Source of the DNA: Ectopseudomonas oleovorans
GTDB lineage: Bacteria > Pseudomonadota > Gammaproteobacteria > Pseudomonadales > Pseudomonadaceae
Length of the DNA stretch: 64,000 nt
Direction of reading: 5' to 3'
Assembly (NCBI RefSeq): GCF_003052605.1
Contig: NZ_QASO01000030.1
Span: 1 to 64,000, forward strand
Within the stretch, counting starts at the first letter, position 1, and every line of letters begins with the position of its first letter. This document shows positions 1 to 7,752 of the stretch, piece after piece. Under the pieces are notes generated by a model. That model was not told the DNA's origin and made no database searches. It saw only the letters and a list, made by a program, of their open reading frames with translations. A program made the position numbers and the translations under genes.

Positions 1-126
1 AACGGGCAAGAGCCTTACGCCTGGTTGCGCCACATCCTTGAACGCCTGCCGACCGCCAGTAGCATCGAGGATTACGAAGCGCTGCTGCCGTGGAACTGCT
101 CGCCAGCTTCTGCCTCTGCTTCCTGA
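1..126 (+). pseudogene. IS66-family transposase, C-terminal fragment (enters from outside the window)
   Basis: Frame 1 reads 41 residues to the TGA at 124-126, ending in EPYAWLRHILERLP followed by EDYEALLPWNC. This is the typical tail of the IS66 large transposase (TnpC/OrfB). The start lies left of the window, so it cannot be told whether the full gene is intact; it is listed here as a fragment. A GTTAC end lies 40 bp downstream at 162-166, which suits the GTAA-type termini of IS66 elements, so this is probably the right end of a copy inserted in the integrase relic next door. Confidence 0.75.
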
Positions 127-166
127 AAAAACCCGTCCGCCAGGACGGGGTTTATGGAGCGGTTAC
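127..166. mobile_element. Right terminal end of the IS66-like element
   Basis: The segment between the transposase stop and the integrase relic contains a short hairpin (ACCCGTCCGCCAGGACGGGG) and ends GGTTAC. On the opposite strand it reads GTAACCGCTCC, like the terminal inverted repeats of IS66 elements. The integrase reading frame is interrupted exactly here. The left end and the 8-bp target duplication are outside the window. Confidence 0.55.
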
Positions 167-1052
167 TCCGCCTCAGCCTTGGCAATCAATTCCGGAGCAG
201 CCAGCCCGCGAATGCCTCGCCCTTTGTCGGCAGCTTGCTCAGTGCCGTCTTGACCTCCTGGCAAAGCGCACGGGTGATCCGGGGTACATGAAGGTCGCCG
301 TATAGCTCAACGAAGCGCGTGACCGTTGCGCCAAACTCGGAGATGGTCTTGTTGGTGCTGCGGGTATCGCCATCGGTCAGGCGCTTGTCATCCGCCCATT
401 TACGGAAGACTTCTGAAAGCCTGGGGCCGCTCAGCTTGTTCTCTGCAACCTTCTGCTCCACCGCGAGTGACTTCTCAACGAACGGAAGCTCCATGGCTTC
501 TCGCCAGTCACCTGCAAAGCGCGCCAGTGCCATCCTGCAGAGGTCACACCAGCGGCTGTAGAACGCATCCACCAGAGACCTGTAGGCGGGCTCAGAGGCA
601 TCAGGAACAGGCAAATGGTGCTCAGCCAGCACCGACTTCATGAACCCTTCTACAGCGTTCTGGCGAGCCTTGTAGCTGCTGCTATCGACAACATCACAGG
701 CAAGCTGGACACCGGTGGCGTCATCGCCATCAAGAGGCTGGATCAGAAAATCGGTGAGATCCTCCGGCTTGCCTTCCCATGACTCAAGCACAGCTTGCGC
801 CCACCTATCGGCGAGCTTGGGGGCATCAGAGGCTAGAACTCGTGGACGGCCAGCGAGTTGCTCTCTGGCTGGGAAGAAGATGTCCTCACAACGGATCAGC
901 TCCGATGCGAAACGAGGACGGGCAGTGGCGAAGTCTCGGGTTCTGAGTGAGACCTTCCATTCGCGCTTACCGATGATCTGTCAGATGTCTTCGGGGACTT
1001 CACGGCAGAGGTAAAAAATCCCCGAACGAGGATGCTTCCACGGCTTGGTCAT
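167..1052 (-). pseudogene. Tyrosine-recombinase integrase relic, three lesions
   Basis: Read from ATG at 1052, the product begins MTKPWKHPRSGIFYLCREVPED and continues through the N-terminal and core-binding regions typical of tRNA-targeting phage/island integrases (family assignment from memory). Codon 24 is TGA (981-983), where a CGA arginine codon would suit the family. A one-base loss near 216 shifts the frame: one frame ends GWLLRN, while the other continues IRGLAAPELIAKAEAE. The gene is then cut by the IS66 end at 166. The whole catalytic domain (R-HxxR-Y) is absent, so it cannot be active. It lies directly beside the 3' end of tRNA-Ser on the same strand, the usual place for an island integrase. 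Confidence 0.8.
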
Positions 1053-1110
1053 GACGTGCATCTGTACCACCCTTCTGTACCTATGGGATCAGAAAGGCGT
1101 CTAGCTGAAA

Positions 1111-1143
1111 CAAAAAACCCCTGATTCTCTAAGAAAATCAAGG
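1111..1143 (-). terminator. Terminator downstream of tRNA-Ser
   Basis: On the minus strand a 9-bp stem (CCCTTGATT pairing with AATCAGGGG, one G-T pair) is followed by TTTTTTG. It sits about 12 bases after the encoded CCA of the tRNA. Confidence 0.7.
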
Positions 1144-1155
1144 GCTTATTGAAAG

Positions 1156-1245
1156 TGGCGGTGAAGAAGAGATTCGAACTCTTGATACGGTTTCCCGTAT
1201 ACACACTTTCCAGGCGTGCTCCTTCAACCACTCGGACACTTCACC
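1156..1245 (-). tRNA. tRNA-Ser (anticodon GGA)
   Basis: The minus strand gives a 90-nt class II tRNA: acceptor GGTGAAG pairing with CTTCACC, D-arm with GAGTGGTTGAAGG, anticodon loop CTGGAAA (GGA), a long variable arm (TACGGGAAACCGTA), T-loop GTTCGAATC, and an encoded CCA. The gene is intact. The integrase relic beginning about 100 bp beyond its 3' end implies this tRNA served as the attachment site of an integrated element, with the core chromosome to the right. Confidence 0.96.
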
Positions 1246-1338
1246 GGATCTCGACGTTTTAGCGTTTACCCCGTCGAGGCGCGATAATGTAGTCGAATGT
1301 TTTCCCGATGGCAAATTTTTTTTAAAGGATTCATGCGC

Positions 1339-1557
1339 TTAAGAGCGAAGCGGGTTTTCCTCGCGCTTCTCGCAGGGCTGCTCGTCGAAGCGAATGTGGC
1401 CGAACAGCAGAAAACCCAGGGACATGAGCAGACCCAAGCCGAATAGCAGCAGCACGCCGGATGGGCTGCGCAGGTAGAGGGTTTCGCTGAGCACGACCGA
1501 TGCCAGCAGCAGGCCGGTCACAGTGACCATATAAAGGATGGAGTAGAGAGTGTTCAT
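1339..1557 (-). CDS. Small two-helix membrane protein, function unknown
   Basis: A 72-residue product with two strongly hydrophobic stretches (about residues 5-22 and 34-52) separated by [10 protein letters not shown], and a polar tail [15 protein letters not shown]. The start is supported by AAGGAG seven bases upstream of the ATG. I do not recognise a family. It stands alone between the tRNA and the crotonase gene, facing away from the latter. Its length, hydrophobic pattern and good ribosome site make it a plausible real gene. Confidence 0.6.
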   Translation of the reverse strand: MNTLYSILYMVTVTGLLLASVVLSETLYLRSPSGVLLLFGLGLLMSLGFLLFGHIRFDEQPCEKREENPLRS

Positions 1558-1744
1558 GGGGCAGCTCCTTCGGTTCGCTGCTCACCTTAAAGGCCTGGCT
1601 TTGCGTTCGACCAATTGCCATCCGGCATCGCCGCGATAGGCAAAAACACTGACCAGCCAGTCAGCCGCGGCGCTTTACCAGAGCGCTTCGGCTGAGTACC
1701 TTCTGCCAACATTCGCCCCCAAGGCTCCAACAAGGAAAACCGCC

Positions 1745-2434
1745 ATGAGCGACCTGATCAGCTATCAACTCGAAGACGGCATCGCCACCCTCACCCTGAG
1801 CAATGGTAAGGTCAATGCCATCTCGCCTGACGTGATCGCTGCGTTCAATGCCGCCCTCGACCGCGCCGAGCAGGATCGCGCCATCGTCGTCATCACTGGC
1901 CAGCCGGGGATTCTTTCCGGCGGCTATGACCTGAAGGTGATGACATCCGGCCCGCAGAATGCAATCAACCTGGTGGCTGCTGGCTCCACGCTTGCGCGAC
2001 GCATGCTCGCCCACCCCTACCCGATCATCGTCGCCTGCCCGGGTCATGCCGTGGCCAAGGGTGCTTTCATCCTGCTGTCGGCCGATTACCGTATCGGTGT
2101 GGAAGGTCCGTTCAATATCGGCCTGAATGAAGTACAGATCGGCATGACCATGCACCACGTCGGTATCGAGCTGGCCCGTGATCGTCTGCGCAAGTCGGCG
2201 TTCCACCGTTCGGTGATCAATGGCGAGATGTTCGACCCGGCTGGCGCGGTAGAGGCCGGCTTCCTGGACAAGGTGGTGCCGGCCGAACAATTGCTGGCTA
2301 CCACTCAGGCGGTTGCGCAGCAGATGAAGAAGATCAACATGACCGCGCACAAGAACACCAAGCTGAAGGTGCGCAAGGCGCTGCTGGAAACACTCGATGC
2401 CGCTATCGAGATGGACAAGCAACACCTGCTGTAA
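1745..2434 (+). CDS. Enoyl-CoA hydratase/isomerase (crotonase) family protein
   Basis: 229 residues, slightly shorter than usual crotonases (about 255). The first oxyanion-hole segment is GILSGGYDLKVM (about 55-66). The second lies in ACPGHAVAKGAFILLSADYRIG (about 101-122). The helix NIGLNEVQIGMTM carries a glutamate in the region where crotonase catalytic acids sit. CoA thioesters of 2-enoyl or related acids are the likely substrates, but no neighbour points to one pathway. AAGGAAAA precedes the ATG. A strong terminator follows, so it appears to be monocistronic. Confidence 0.85.
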   Translation: MSDLISYQLEDGIATLTLSNGKVNAISPDVIAAFNAALDRAEQDRAIVVITGQPGILSGGYDLKVMTSGPQNAINLVAAGSTLARRMLAHPYPIIVACPGHAVAKGAFILLSADYRIGVEGPFNIGLNEVQIGMTMHHVGIELARDRLRKSAFHRSVINGEMFDPAGAVEAGFLDKVVPAEQLLATTQAVAQQMKKINMTAHKNTKLKVRKALLETLDAAIEMDKQHLL

Positions 2435-2456
2435 GCATTCGGTAACCCATAAATGA

Positions 2457-2493
2457 AAAGCGCCGCTTCCGTTGAGGTCGCGGCGCTTTTTCT
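2457..2493 (+). terminator. Rho-independent terminator after the crotonase gene
   Basis: AAAAGCGCCGC pairs with GCGGCGCTTTT across a short loop and is followed by TTCTTT. The A-tract on the left lets it serve the opposite strand too. Confidence 0.85.
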
Positions 2494-2529
2494 TTGCGCG
2501 TCTCGCCAATTAACCCGCCGGCGAATGTC

Positions 2530-2546
2530 GGTGCGCGCGGCGCACC
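2530..2546. repeat. Short intergenic palindrome of the GGTGCGC...GCGCACC type
   Basis: GGTGCGCGCGGCGCACC followed by CTACGG. The same end sequence (GCGCACCCTACG) recurs at 10135-10197 and, degenerate, at 57952-58020. It lies just beyond the 3' end of the lipoprotein gene. Confidence 0.5.
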
Positions 2547-2553
2547 CTACGGG

Positions 2554-2946
2554 TCAGCCGGAATAATCCAGGGCCGTCCAGGCTCGGCTCAGGCCTTGCG
2601 CGAGCACGCAGCCGGGCTTGCTCAGTTGCTCGTTGAAGGCGGCCGGCAACAGCGTGGTTTCCCCCTCTGCTGCGCCATGGCGTTCGGTCAGCCACTGCAA
2701 CTTGCCGCAGTTGGGCGTTTCAATCACGTAACTGGCGGCAATGTTGGAGTGATGGCTGGGCAGTCGAATCACGTCGAGCACTATGCCCGTCTCCTCGACG
2801 CGCTGGCCATCGGAGACCAGCACGGCCCAGGCCTGTTCGCCCTCGATCACCAGATAGGCACCGTTGGCCTGTGGCCGATCAATCTGCGGTTGCGCGCAGC
2901 CGCTCAGCAGGGCCAATAGCACAATCGTCATCAGCATCTGTTGCAT
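2554..2946 (-). CDS. Small lipoprotein, function unknown
   Basis: 130 residues beginning MQQMLMTIVLLALLSGC: a short type II signal peptide with lipobox LLSGC (C17), so the mature protein is expected to be lipid-anchored. The body has no domain I recognise; it carries two further cysteines (ETPNCGKL and KPGCVL) that could pair in the periplasm. An AGGGGGG ribosome site precedes ATG 2946, favouring it over a TTG two codons upstream. It is divergent from the LexA-box gene next door. Confidence 0.7.
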   Translation of the reverse strand: MQQMLMTIVLLALLSGCAQPQIDRPQANGAYLVIEGEQAWAVLVSDGQRVEETGIVLDVIRLPSHHSNIAASYVIETPNCGKLQWLTERHGAAEGETTLLPAAFNEQLSKPGCVLAQGLSRAWTALDYSG

Positions 2947-3027
2947 TGCCAATACCCCCCTCGCAAGGCGCCCACCTTCAGGTGGTGGACGGGTTGTTGT
3001 CGCCTAAGTGAGGCCAATATCACTCAA

Positions 3028-3047
3028 TACTGTTTATTTGTACAGTA
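3028..3047. promoter_or_regulatory. LexA (SOS) box
   Basis: TACTGTTTATTTGTACAGTA is a near-perfect inverted repeat containing CTGT-N8-ACAG, the gammaproteobacterial LexA consensus. It overlaps the -35 hexamer (TTGTAC) of the promoter for the gene at 3102, the ideal place for repression. It could also influence the divergent lipoprotein gene, whose start is 82 bp away. Confidence 0.75.
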
Positions 3048-3066
3048 TTTTTCGATTAGGCTATAT
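3038..3066 (+). promoter_or_regulatory. Sigma70-type promoter under the LexA box
   Basis: TTGTAC (3038-3043), 17-bp spacer, CTATAT (3061-3066). The -35 element lies inside the LexA box, and the start codon follows about 36 bp downstream of the -10. Confidence 0.5.
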
Positions 3067-3101
3067 CGCAGGTAAATGATCGATTGCACAGGAGCGCCAT
3101 C

Positions 3102-3416
3102 ATGCTGGACGTACTGCAGCTAAAACACCGAGTGAACCGCATGCCGCTGGAGCGGGTACACGAGATGGTCGAGGATCTGCAGCTCGAGGGCATCGTCACC
3201 GAGAGCCGCACCCCTTTCAATCGTCAGCACTTCAACACCTGCTTCGCCGAGATCGAGGCGCTGCTGCAGCGCGCCGGCTACCATCGGCAACTGGATGTGG
3301 TCGGCTATCAGGGGCTGGCCTATGCGCTGTTCGATCCAGCTCGCTGGGAAGCCGTCGAAGTGCTGCGCTGGCTGCGCGACTTCGTCGAGGAGGCGCGCGT
3401 TCAACCGGCATCCTGA
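3102..3416 (+). CDS. Small protein behind a LexA box, function unknown
   Basis: 104 residues, no signal peptide or membrane segment, rich in charged helix-forming residues (LDVLQLKHRVNRMPLERVHE near the N-terminus, WEAVEVLRWLRDFVEEA near the C-terminus). I recognise no domain. ATG 3102 is chosen because ACAGGAG lies eight bases upstream; a TTG at 3084 lacks a ribosome site. The perfect LexA box over its promoter strongly suggests induction by DNA damage, so a role in the SOS response (cell-cycle, repair or element control) is the best inference. Confidence 0.7.
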   Translation: MLDVLQLKHRVNRMPLERVHEMVEDLQLEGIVTESRTPFNRQHFNTCFAEIEALLQRAGYHRQLDVVGYQGLAYALFDPARWEAVEVLRWLRDFVEEARVQPAS

Positions 3417-3641
3417 GCCTACGATACGAACCAAAAAGGCTCAGCGGCGCCCACTCATGCACGGCATTGGCTCAGAAGCATGTGGGGTGAGCCAAGCCTG
3501 CGCTCGCTCCACACACTTCAAAATCCTCTCAGAATTCAGCTGCAACTTATTGATCCTAAACAGCTAGCCTCTGGAAAGCCGGCATCCGGCCCCTACCTGC
3601 CAGGTGCCACATGCCGCTACTCGGCCGCTGTGCACGAAAGC

Positions 3642-3657
3642 TGGCAAGCCCCTTGCT
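3642..3657 (+). promoter_or_regulatory. Sigma54 promoter of the nrt operon
   Basis: TGGCAAGCCCCTTGCT matches TGGCACG-N4-TTGCT with one mismatch and exact GG/GC spacing. Transcription would start near 3668, just upstream of the first hairpin of the leader. Nitrogen-limitation control through NtrC is the expected input. Confidence 0.75.
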
Positions 3658-3685
3658 AAGTCCCTGTCAACCATCCTGCGTAGCA

Positions 3686-3728
3686 CGCCAACGGCGGCGG
3701 GCCGAGGATCACGGACAACGGCGTCCGT
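3686..3728 (+). promoter_or_regulatory. ANTAR-target (NasT) double-hexaloop leader RNA of nrtA
   Basis: First hairpin: CGCC-(AACGGC)-GGCG, 3686-3699. Second hairpin: ACGGAC-(AACGGC)-GTCCGT, 3711-3728, a perfect 6-bp stem. Both loops are six bases with A at position 1 and G at position 4, the signature of ANTAR-protein RNA targets. The second hairpin shares bases with the 5' arm of the terminator at 3717, so the two folds exclude each other. NasT binding to the hexaloops would therefore allow read-through into nrtA. Confidence 0.75.
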
Positions 3729-3778
3729 CAGGTCACCTTCCTCTCATCGAGGCGGCCTGGCGTACGCCGTTTTTGTTT
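3717..3778 (+). terminator. Leader attenuator terminator of nrtA
   Basis: AACGGCGT and CGTCAGG on the left pair with CCTGGCG and ACGCCGTT on the right (one mismatch between blocks), followed by TTTTTGTTT. It lies 25 bp before the start codon of nrtA. Confidence 0.8.
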
Positions 3779-3802
3779 ATGCGCCTGACAAGGATTAGAC
3801 TC

Positions 3803-5086
3803 ATGACCGATCGTGATTCGAACAAGCCCCTGGCCACCAGCCGCCGCAATTTCCTCAAGCAATCCATCGCTCTGGCCGGCGCCGTAAGCGGCATCGCCGC
3901 ACTCGGCCTGTCGGCGCCAGCTTCGCTACGCAGCGCAGCCTGGGCGGCCGGCTCCGATGCGCCGGAGAAAGCCGCGCTGAACGTCGGCTTCATCCCCCTG
4001 ACTGACTGCGCTTCAGTAGTGGTCGCCGCCACCCAGGGTTTTGGCGAGAAATACGGCCTGACCATCAACCCGAGCAAGGAGGCCTCCTGGGCCGGCGTGC
4101 GCGACAAGCTCAACACCGGCGAACTGGATGCTGCCCATGTGCTCTACGGCATGATGTACGGCGCCCAGCTCGGCCTGGCCGGGCCGCAGCGGGACATGGC
4201 AGTGCTGATGGGGCTGAACCAGAATGGCCAGGCCATCACCCTCTCCAAGCAACTGCGTGAGGCCGGTGTGACCAACGGCGCGCAACTGGCCGAACACGTG
4301 AAAAAAGGCGGTAATCCGCTGACCTTCGCCCAAACATTCCCCACCGGTACCCACGCCATGTGGCTGTATTACTGGCTGGCCAGTGTCGGCATCAACCCCA
4401 TGAGCGATGTGAAGACCATCGTCGTGCCGCCGCCGCAGATGGTCGCCAATATGCGCGTCGGCAATATGGACGGTTTCTGCGTCGGCGAGCCCTGGGGCGC
4501 GCGGGCGATCTTCGATAAGATCGGCTTCACCGCCACCACCACCCAGCAGATCTGGCCGGACCACCCGGAGAAGGTGCTCGGCACCACCCGCGCCTTTATC
4601 GAGCAGTATCCCAACGCAGCGCGCGCACTGATCATGGCGATTCTCGATGCCAGCCGCTTTATCGAGGCCAGCGAGGAGAACCGCAAGAGCACCGCCAAAC
4701 TGATTTCCGGCAAGGCCTACGTCAACGCGCCGGTGCAGGTGATCGAGCCGCGCTTTCTCGCCCAGTACGAGGACGGCCTCGGCAACAGCTGGAAGGACGA
4801 ACACGCCATGGCCTTCTGCAAGGACGGCAGCGTCAACTTTCCCTATCACTCCGACGGCATGTGGTTCCTCACCCAGTTCAAGCGCTGGGGCCTGCTCAAG
4901 GAGGCGCCGGATTACGCCGCCGTGGCCGCCCAGGTCAACCAGACCGTGCTCTACGCCGAGGCGGCCGGCGCCCTCAAGCTGGCCGTGCCGAGCAGCCCGC
5001 TGCGCAGCAGCACATTGATCGACGGTGTGGTCTGGGACGGCAGCAATCCAGCCGCCTACGCCGACTCCTTTACCATCAAAGCCTGA
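3803..5086 (+). CDS. nrtA: Nitrate ABC transporter, substrate-binding protein (NrtA/CmpA family)
   Basis: 427 residues. A twin-arginine signal (SRRNFLKQS, R14-R15) and hydrophobic segment to about residue 47 (AAWAAGS) indicate Tat export. The mature part starts LNVGFIPLTDCASVVVAA, typical of NrtA/NasF-type proteins, and keeps family blocks such as FPTGTHAMWLYYWLASVGINP and FCVGEPWGARA. It binds nitrate (or nitrite) in the periplasm for import. Export plus the permease and ATPase genes directly downstream separate it from the homologous cytosolic sensor NasS. ATG 3803 follows AAGGATTAG. Expression is set by the sigma54 promoter and antiterminator leader. Confidence 0.9.
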   Translation: MTDRDSNKPLATSRRNFLKQSIALAGAVSGIAALGLSAPASLRSAAWAAGSDAPEKAALNVGFIPLTDCASVVVAATQGFGEKYGLTINPSKEASWAGVRDKLNTGELDAAHVLYGMMYGAQLGLAGPQRDMAVLMGLNQNGQAITLSKQLREAGVTNGAQLAEHVKKGGNPLTFAQTFPTGTHAMWLYYWLASVGINPMSDVKTIVVPPPQMVANMRVGNMDGFCVGEPWGARAIFDKIGFTATTTQQIWPDHPEKVLGTTRAFIEQYPNAARALIMAILDASRFIEASEENRKSTAKLISGKAYVNAPVQVIEPRFLAQYEDGLGNSWKDEHAMAFCKDGSVNFPYHSDGMWFLTQFKRWGLLKEAPDYAAVAAQVNQTVLYAEAAGALKLAVPSSPLRSSTLIDGVVWDGSNPAAYADSFTIKA

Positions 5087-5098
5087 TCGGAGGTCGAT

Positions 5099-5950
5099 AT
5101 GAATGCGCCCCTGAAAACGCCTCTGCCGGACAGCGTCAAACCGCGCTTTTCGCCCACGGCCCTGCTACCGAGTGTCGAAACCCTGGGCAACCTGTGCAAG
5201 ACCAGCATCGCGCCGCTCCTCGGCATTCTCGCCTTTATCGGCTTCTGGTCGTTGCTGGCGCAGTACAGCGAGGGCCTGCCCGGCCCCTTGAGCACCTGGC
5301 AAGCCGCGCTGGTGCTGTTCGCTGATCCTTTCTACGACAACGGCCCCAACGACATGGGGATTGGCTGGAACATCCTCAACTCGCTCGGCCGCGTCGGCGT
5401 CGGCTTCGGCCTGGCGGCGCTGGTGGGCATTCCCCTGGGGTTCGCCATCGGCCGCTTCGCCTTCCTCGCCGGCATGCTCGCGCCGATCATCAGCTTGCTG
5501 CGCCCGGTCTCGCCGCTGGCCTGGCTGCCTATTGGCCTGCTGGTGTTCGAGGCGGCCGGCCCGGCGTCGATCTGGGTGATCTTCATCAGCTCGATCTGGC
5601 CGATCATCCTCAACACCGCCGCCGGCGTGGCCAGCGTGCCGCAGGACTACCTGAACGTGGCCCGCGTGCTGAAGCTGTCGGAGTTCAAGGTGCTGACGCG
5701 CATCCTGTTTCCCGCCGTGCTGCCGCACCTGATGACCGGCATCCGCCTGGCCATCGGCGTGGCCTGGCTGGTGATCGTCGCCGCGGAGATGCTCACCGGC
5801 GGCATCGGCCTGGGCTTCTGGGTGTGGGACGAATGGAACAACCTCAACGTCGAGCACATTCTCATCGCCATCATCATCGTCGGCCTGGTTGGCCTGGCGC
5901 TGGAGCAGATGCTGCTGTTGATCGCCAAACGCTTTGACTACGCAAGCTGA
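5099..5950 (+). CDS. nrtB: Nitrate ABC transporter, permease (NrtB family)
   Basis: 283 residues with about six membrane helices in the BPD_transp_1 fold. The cytoplasmic EAA-type loop is NTAAGVASVPQDYLNVARVL (about 180-199), which contacts the ATPase. The cytosolic N-terminus is about 35 residues. GATCGGAGG precedes the ATG and the gene starts 12 bp after nrtA, so the two are co-transcribed and form one nitrate importer with the ATPase downstream. The closest relatives of the fold (taurine, bicarbonate permeases) are less likely given the nitrate-type binding protein and leader. Confidence 0.9.
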   Translation: MNAPLKTPLPDSVKPRFSPTALLPSVETLGNLCKTSIAPLLGILAFIGFWSLLAQYSEGLPGPLSTWQAALVLFADPFYDNGPNDMGIGWNILNSLGRVGVGFGLAALVGIPLGFAIGRFAFLAGMLAPIISLLRPVSPLAWLPIGLLVFEAAGPASIWVIFISSIWPIILNTAAGVASVPQDYLNVARVLKLSEFKVLTRILFPAVLPHLMTGIRLAIGVAWLVIVAAEMLTGGIGLGFWVWDEWNNLNVEHILIAIIIVGLVGLALEQMLLLIAKRFDYAS

Positions 5951-5970
5951 AGAGGCGCGTTCGGCCAACT

Positions 5971-6034
5971 CGTAGCCCAATGAGATGCAATCAGGGAACG
6001 CGATCTCCGTTTCCCCGAATTGCATTGGGCTACG
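5971..6034. repeat. Imperfect intergenic palindrome between nrtB and nrtD
   Basis: CGTAGCCCAATG at 5971 pairs with CATTGGGCTACG at 6023-6034 across a degenerate middle. It belongs to the REP-like palindromes scattered through this window and sits inside an operon, where it could tune expression of the downstream gene. Confidence 0.65.
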
Positions 6035-6135
6035 CGAGCTTGCAAATCAGTTTAACAGTAGACGCCAAGTATTTGTTTTAAATGAAAGTGTCTCTGATTA
6101 AATCCGGGGCACGGCGCCAGAACGGGAGAACTCCG

Positions 6136-6927
6136 ATGGACAAATTCGTGGAGCTGACCGCTGTCAGCAAGCACTTCGACACCAAGAAAGGCCGCTTCCA
6201 GGCACTGGCAGACGTCAACCTGAGCATCGCCCGCGGCGAGTTCGTCGCGCTGATCGGCCACTCCGGCTGTGGCAAGTCGACGGTGCTCAACCTGATCGCC
6301 GGCCTGCTCGATGCCAACGAGGGCGGCCTGATCTGCAACGGTCGCGAAATCGACGGCCCCGGCCCGGAGCGCGCCGTGGTGTTCCAGAACCACAGCCTGC
6401 TGCCGTGGATGACCTGCTTCGGCAATGTGCACCTGGCAGTGGAACGCGTGTTCGGCGAACACGAGAACAAGGAGCAGCTCAAGGCTCGTACCGAACAGGC
6501 GCTGAACATGGTTGGCCTGGCGCACGCCATGCACAAGCATCCCAACGAAATTTCCGGGGGCATGAAGCAGCGGGTCGGCATCGCCCGCGCCTTGGCCATG
6601 GAGCCCAAGGTGCTGTTGATGGACGAGCCGTTCGGTGCCCTCGACGCCCTGACCCGCGCGCACCTGCAGGACGAGCTGCTGCGTATCGTCGGCGAAACCC
6701 AGAGCACGGTGGTGATGGTCACCCATGACGTGGACGAGGCCGTATTGCTGTCCGATCGCATCGTGATGATGACCAACGGCCCGGCCGCCACTGTCGGTGA
6801 AATCCTCACCGTCGAGTTGCCTCGTCCGCGTGATCGACTGGCTCTCGCCAACGACCCGCAGTACCACGCCTATCGCACCTCCGTGCTCGAGTTCCTCTAC
6901 CAGCGTCAGCAGCGGCCTGCCGCCTGA
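6136..6927 (+). CDS. nrtD: Nitrate ABC transporter, ATP-binding protein (NrtD family)
   Basis: 263 residues. Walker A is GHSGCGKST (41-49), the Q-loop is in VVFQNHSLLPWM, the signature is SGGMKQR, Walker B is VLLMDEPFGALD, and the H-loop is MVTHDVDEA. It energises nitrate uptake with NrtAB at the inner membrane. There is no C-terminal NrtA-like extension of the cyanobacterial NrtC kind. ATG 6136 is preceded by GGGAGAA; an in-frame ATG at 6082 has no ribosome site and adds residues that do not fit the family. It is separated from nrtB by 185 bp carrying a palindrome. Confidence 0.9.
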   Translation: MDKFVELTAVSKHFDTKKGRFQALADVNLSIARGEFVALIGHSGCGKSTVLNLIAGLLDANEGGLICNGREIDGPGPERAVVFQNHSLLPWMTCFGNVHLAVERVFGEHENKEQLKARTEQALNMVGLAHAMHKHPNEISGGMKQRVGIARALAMEPKVLLMDEPFGALDALTRAHLQDELLRIVGETQSTVVMVTHDVDEAVLLSDRIVMMTNGPAATVGEILTVELPRPRDRLALANDPQYHAYRTSVLEFLYQRQQRPAA

Positions 6928-6934
6928 GTACCGG

Positions 6935-6966
6935 CAACCGCTCTGGCTCAAGGGCTGGAGCGGTTG
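6935..6966 (+). terminator. Hairpin after nrtD, possible terminator
   Basis: CAACCGCTC pairs with GAGCGGTTG around a GC-rich loop. No T-run follows, so it may stabilise the 3' end rather than terminate. Confidence 0.4.
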
Positions 6967-7024
6967 AACCTCTGGCTCATCGCAGGGACGAACGAATGTC
7001 CTCAACTGACAAGCAGAGAATCCC

Positions 7025-7714
7025 GTGCTCGACCTCAGCACCTGGAATCTGTCGATTCCCACCGAACCGACGCCCATCACCATCACCACCCAGCGCCTGA
7101 ACAACGGCTACGAGAGCCGTTACTTTCGCCGCAATGCCGACGGCAGCGTGACCTTCTGGGTACCGGTCACCGGTTCGACCACGCCCGATGCCCGCTATCC
7201 GCGTAGCGAACTGCGCGAAACCCAGCACGACGGCACACTCGATAACTGGCTGCATGCCAGTTCGGACAGCTATCTCAGTGCCGTGCTGCAGGTCGACCAG
7301 GTGCCCAGCCGCAACAAGGTGGTGATCGGTCAGATCCACAGCACTGACGCGTCAGGCAGCCAGAACGACCCGTTGCTCAAGCTGCAATATCACTATCGAC
7401 GAGGTGTTGGCCGGGTGGAGGCACTGCTGCGCGCCCGCCCAGGCGACAGCGAGGTGCAGAACATCCTGCTGGCCGAGAACATCCAGCTTGGCGAGCGCTT
7501 CGGCTACGACCTGCGGGTTACGCCCAGCGGACGCATCGGTATCAGCGTGGCCAGCGCGGATGGCGACGACGGCTCGCTCTACCGCCAGTTGAGCATCAGT
7601 TGGAGCAAGCAATACCTGTATTTCAAGGCCGGCGCCTACATTCAGGACAATTACGGGCCAGACACCGAAGGCGGCCGCGTCACCTTCCATCACCTCAACA
7701 GCCTGCATCGCTGA
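7025..7714 (+). CDS. Polysaccharide lyase family 7, alginate lyase
   Basis: 229 residues covering just the PL7 jelly-roll. The three family motifs are present in order: RSELRE (about 59-64), QIH (about 101-103) and YFKAGAY (about 198-204), which hold the catalytic arginine, histidine and tyrosine. It should cleave alginate by beta-elimination. The GTG at 7025 is the only start, because a stop lies six codons upstream. The protein begins at LDLSTWNLSIP with no signal peptide, so it is either cytoplasmic or exported in another way. No alginate biosynthesis genes are nearby. Confidence 0.88.
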   Translation: MLDLSTWNLSIPTEPTPITITTQRLNNGYESRYFRRNADGSVTFWVPVTGSTTPDARYPRSELRETQHDGTLDNWLHASSDSYLSAVLQVDQVPSRNKVVIGQIHSTDASGSQNDPLLKLQYHYRRGVGRVEALLRARPGDSEVQNILLAENIQLGERFGYDLRVTPSGRIGISVASADGDDGSLYRQLSISWSKQYLYFKAGAYIQDNYGPDTEGGRVTFHHLNSLHR

Positions 7715-7752
7715 GGTTACAATCGCCGCCCCCCCTCGACCAAGGCTCGACC

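Noticed and set aside
3460..3480. CATGCACGGCATTGGCTC as a sigma54 site for nrtA
   Set aside because: The essential GG of the -24 element is missing; the site at 3642 is far better and correctly placed before the leader hairpins.
3803..5086. Whether the binding protein is the sensor NasS rather than NrtA
   Set aside because: A clear twin-arginine signal and adjacent permease and ATPase genes show that it is the exported transport component.
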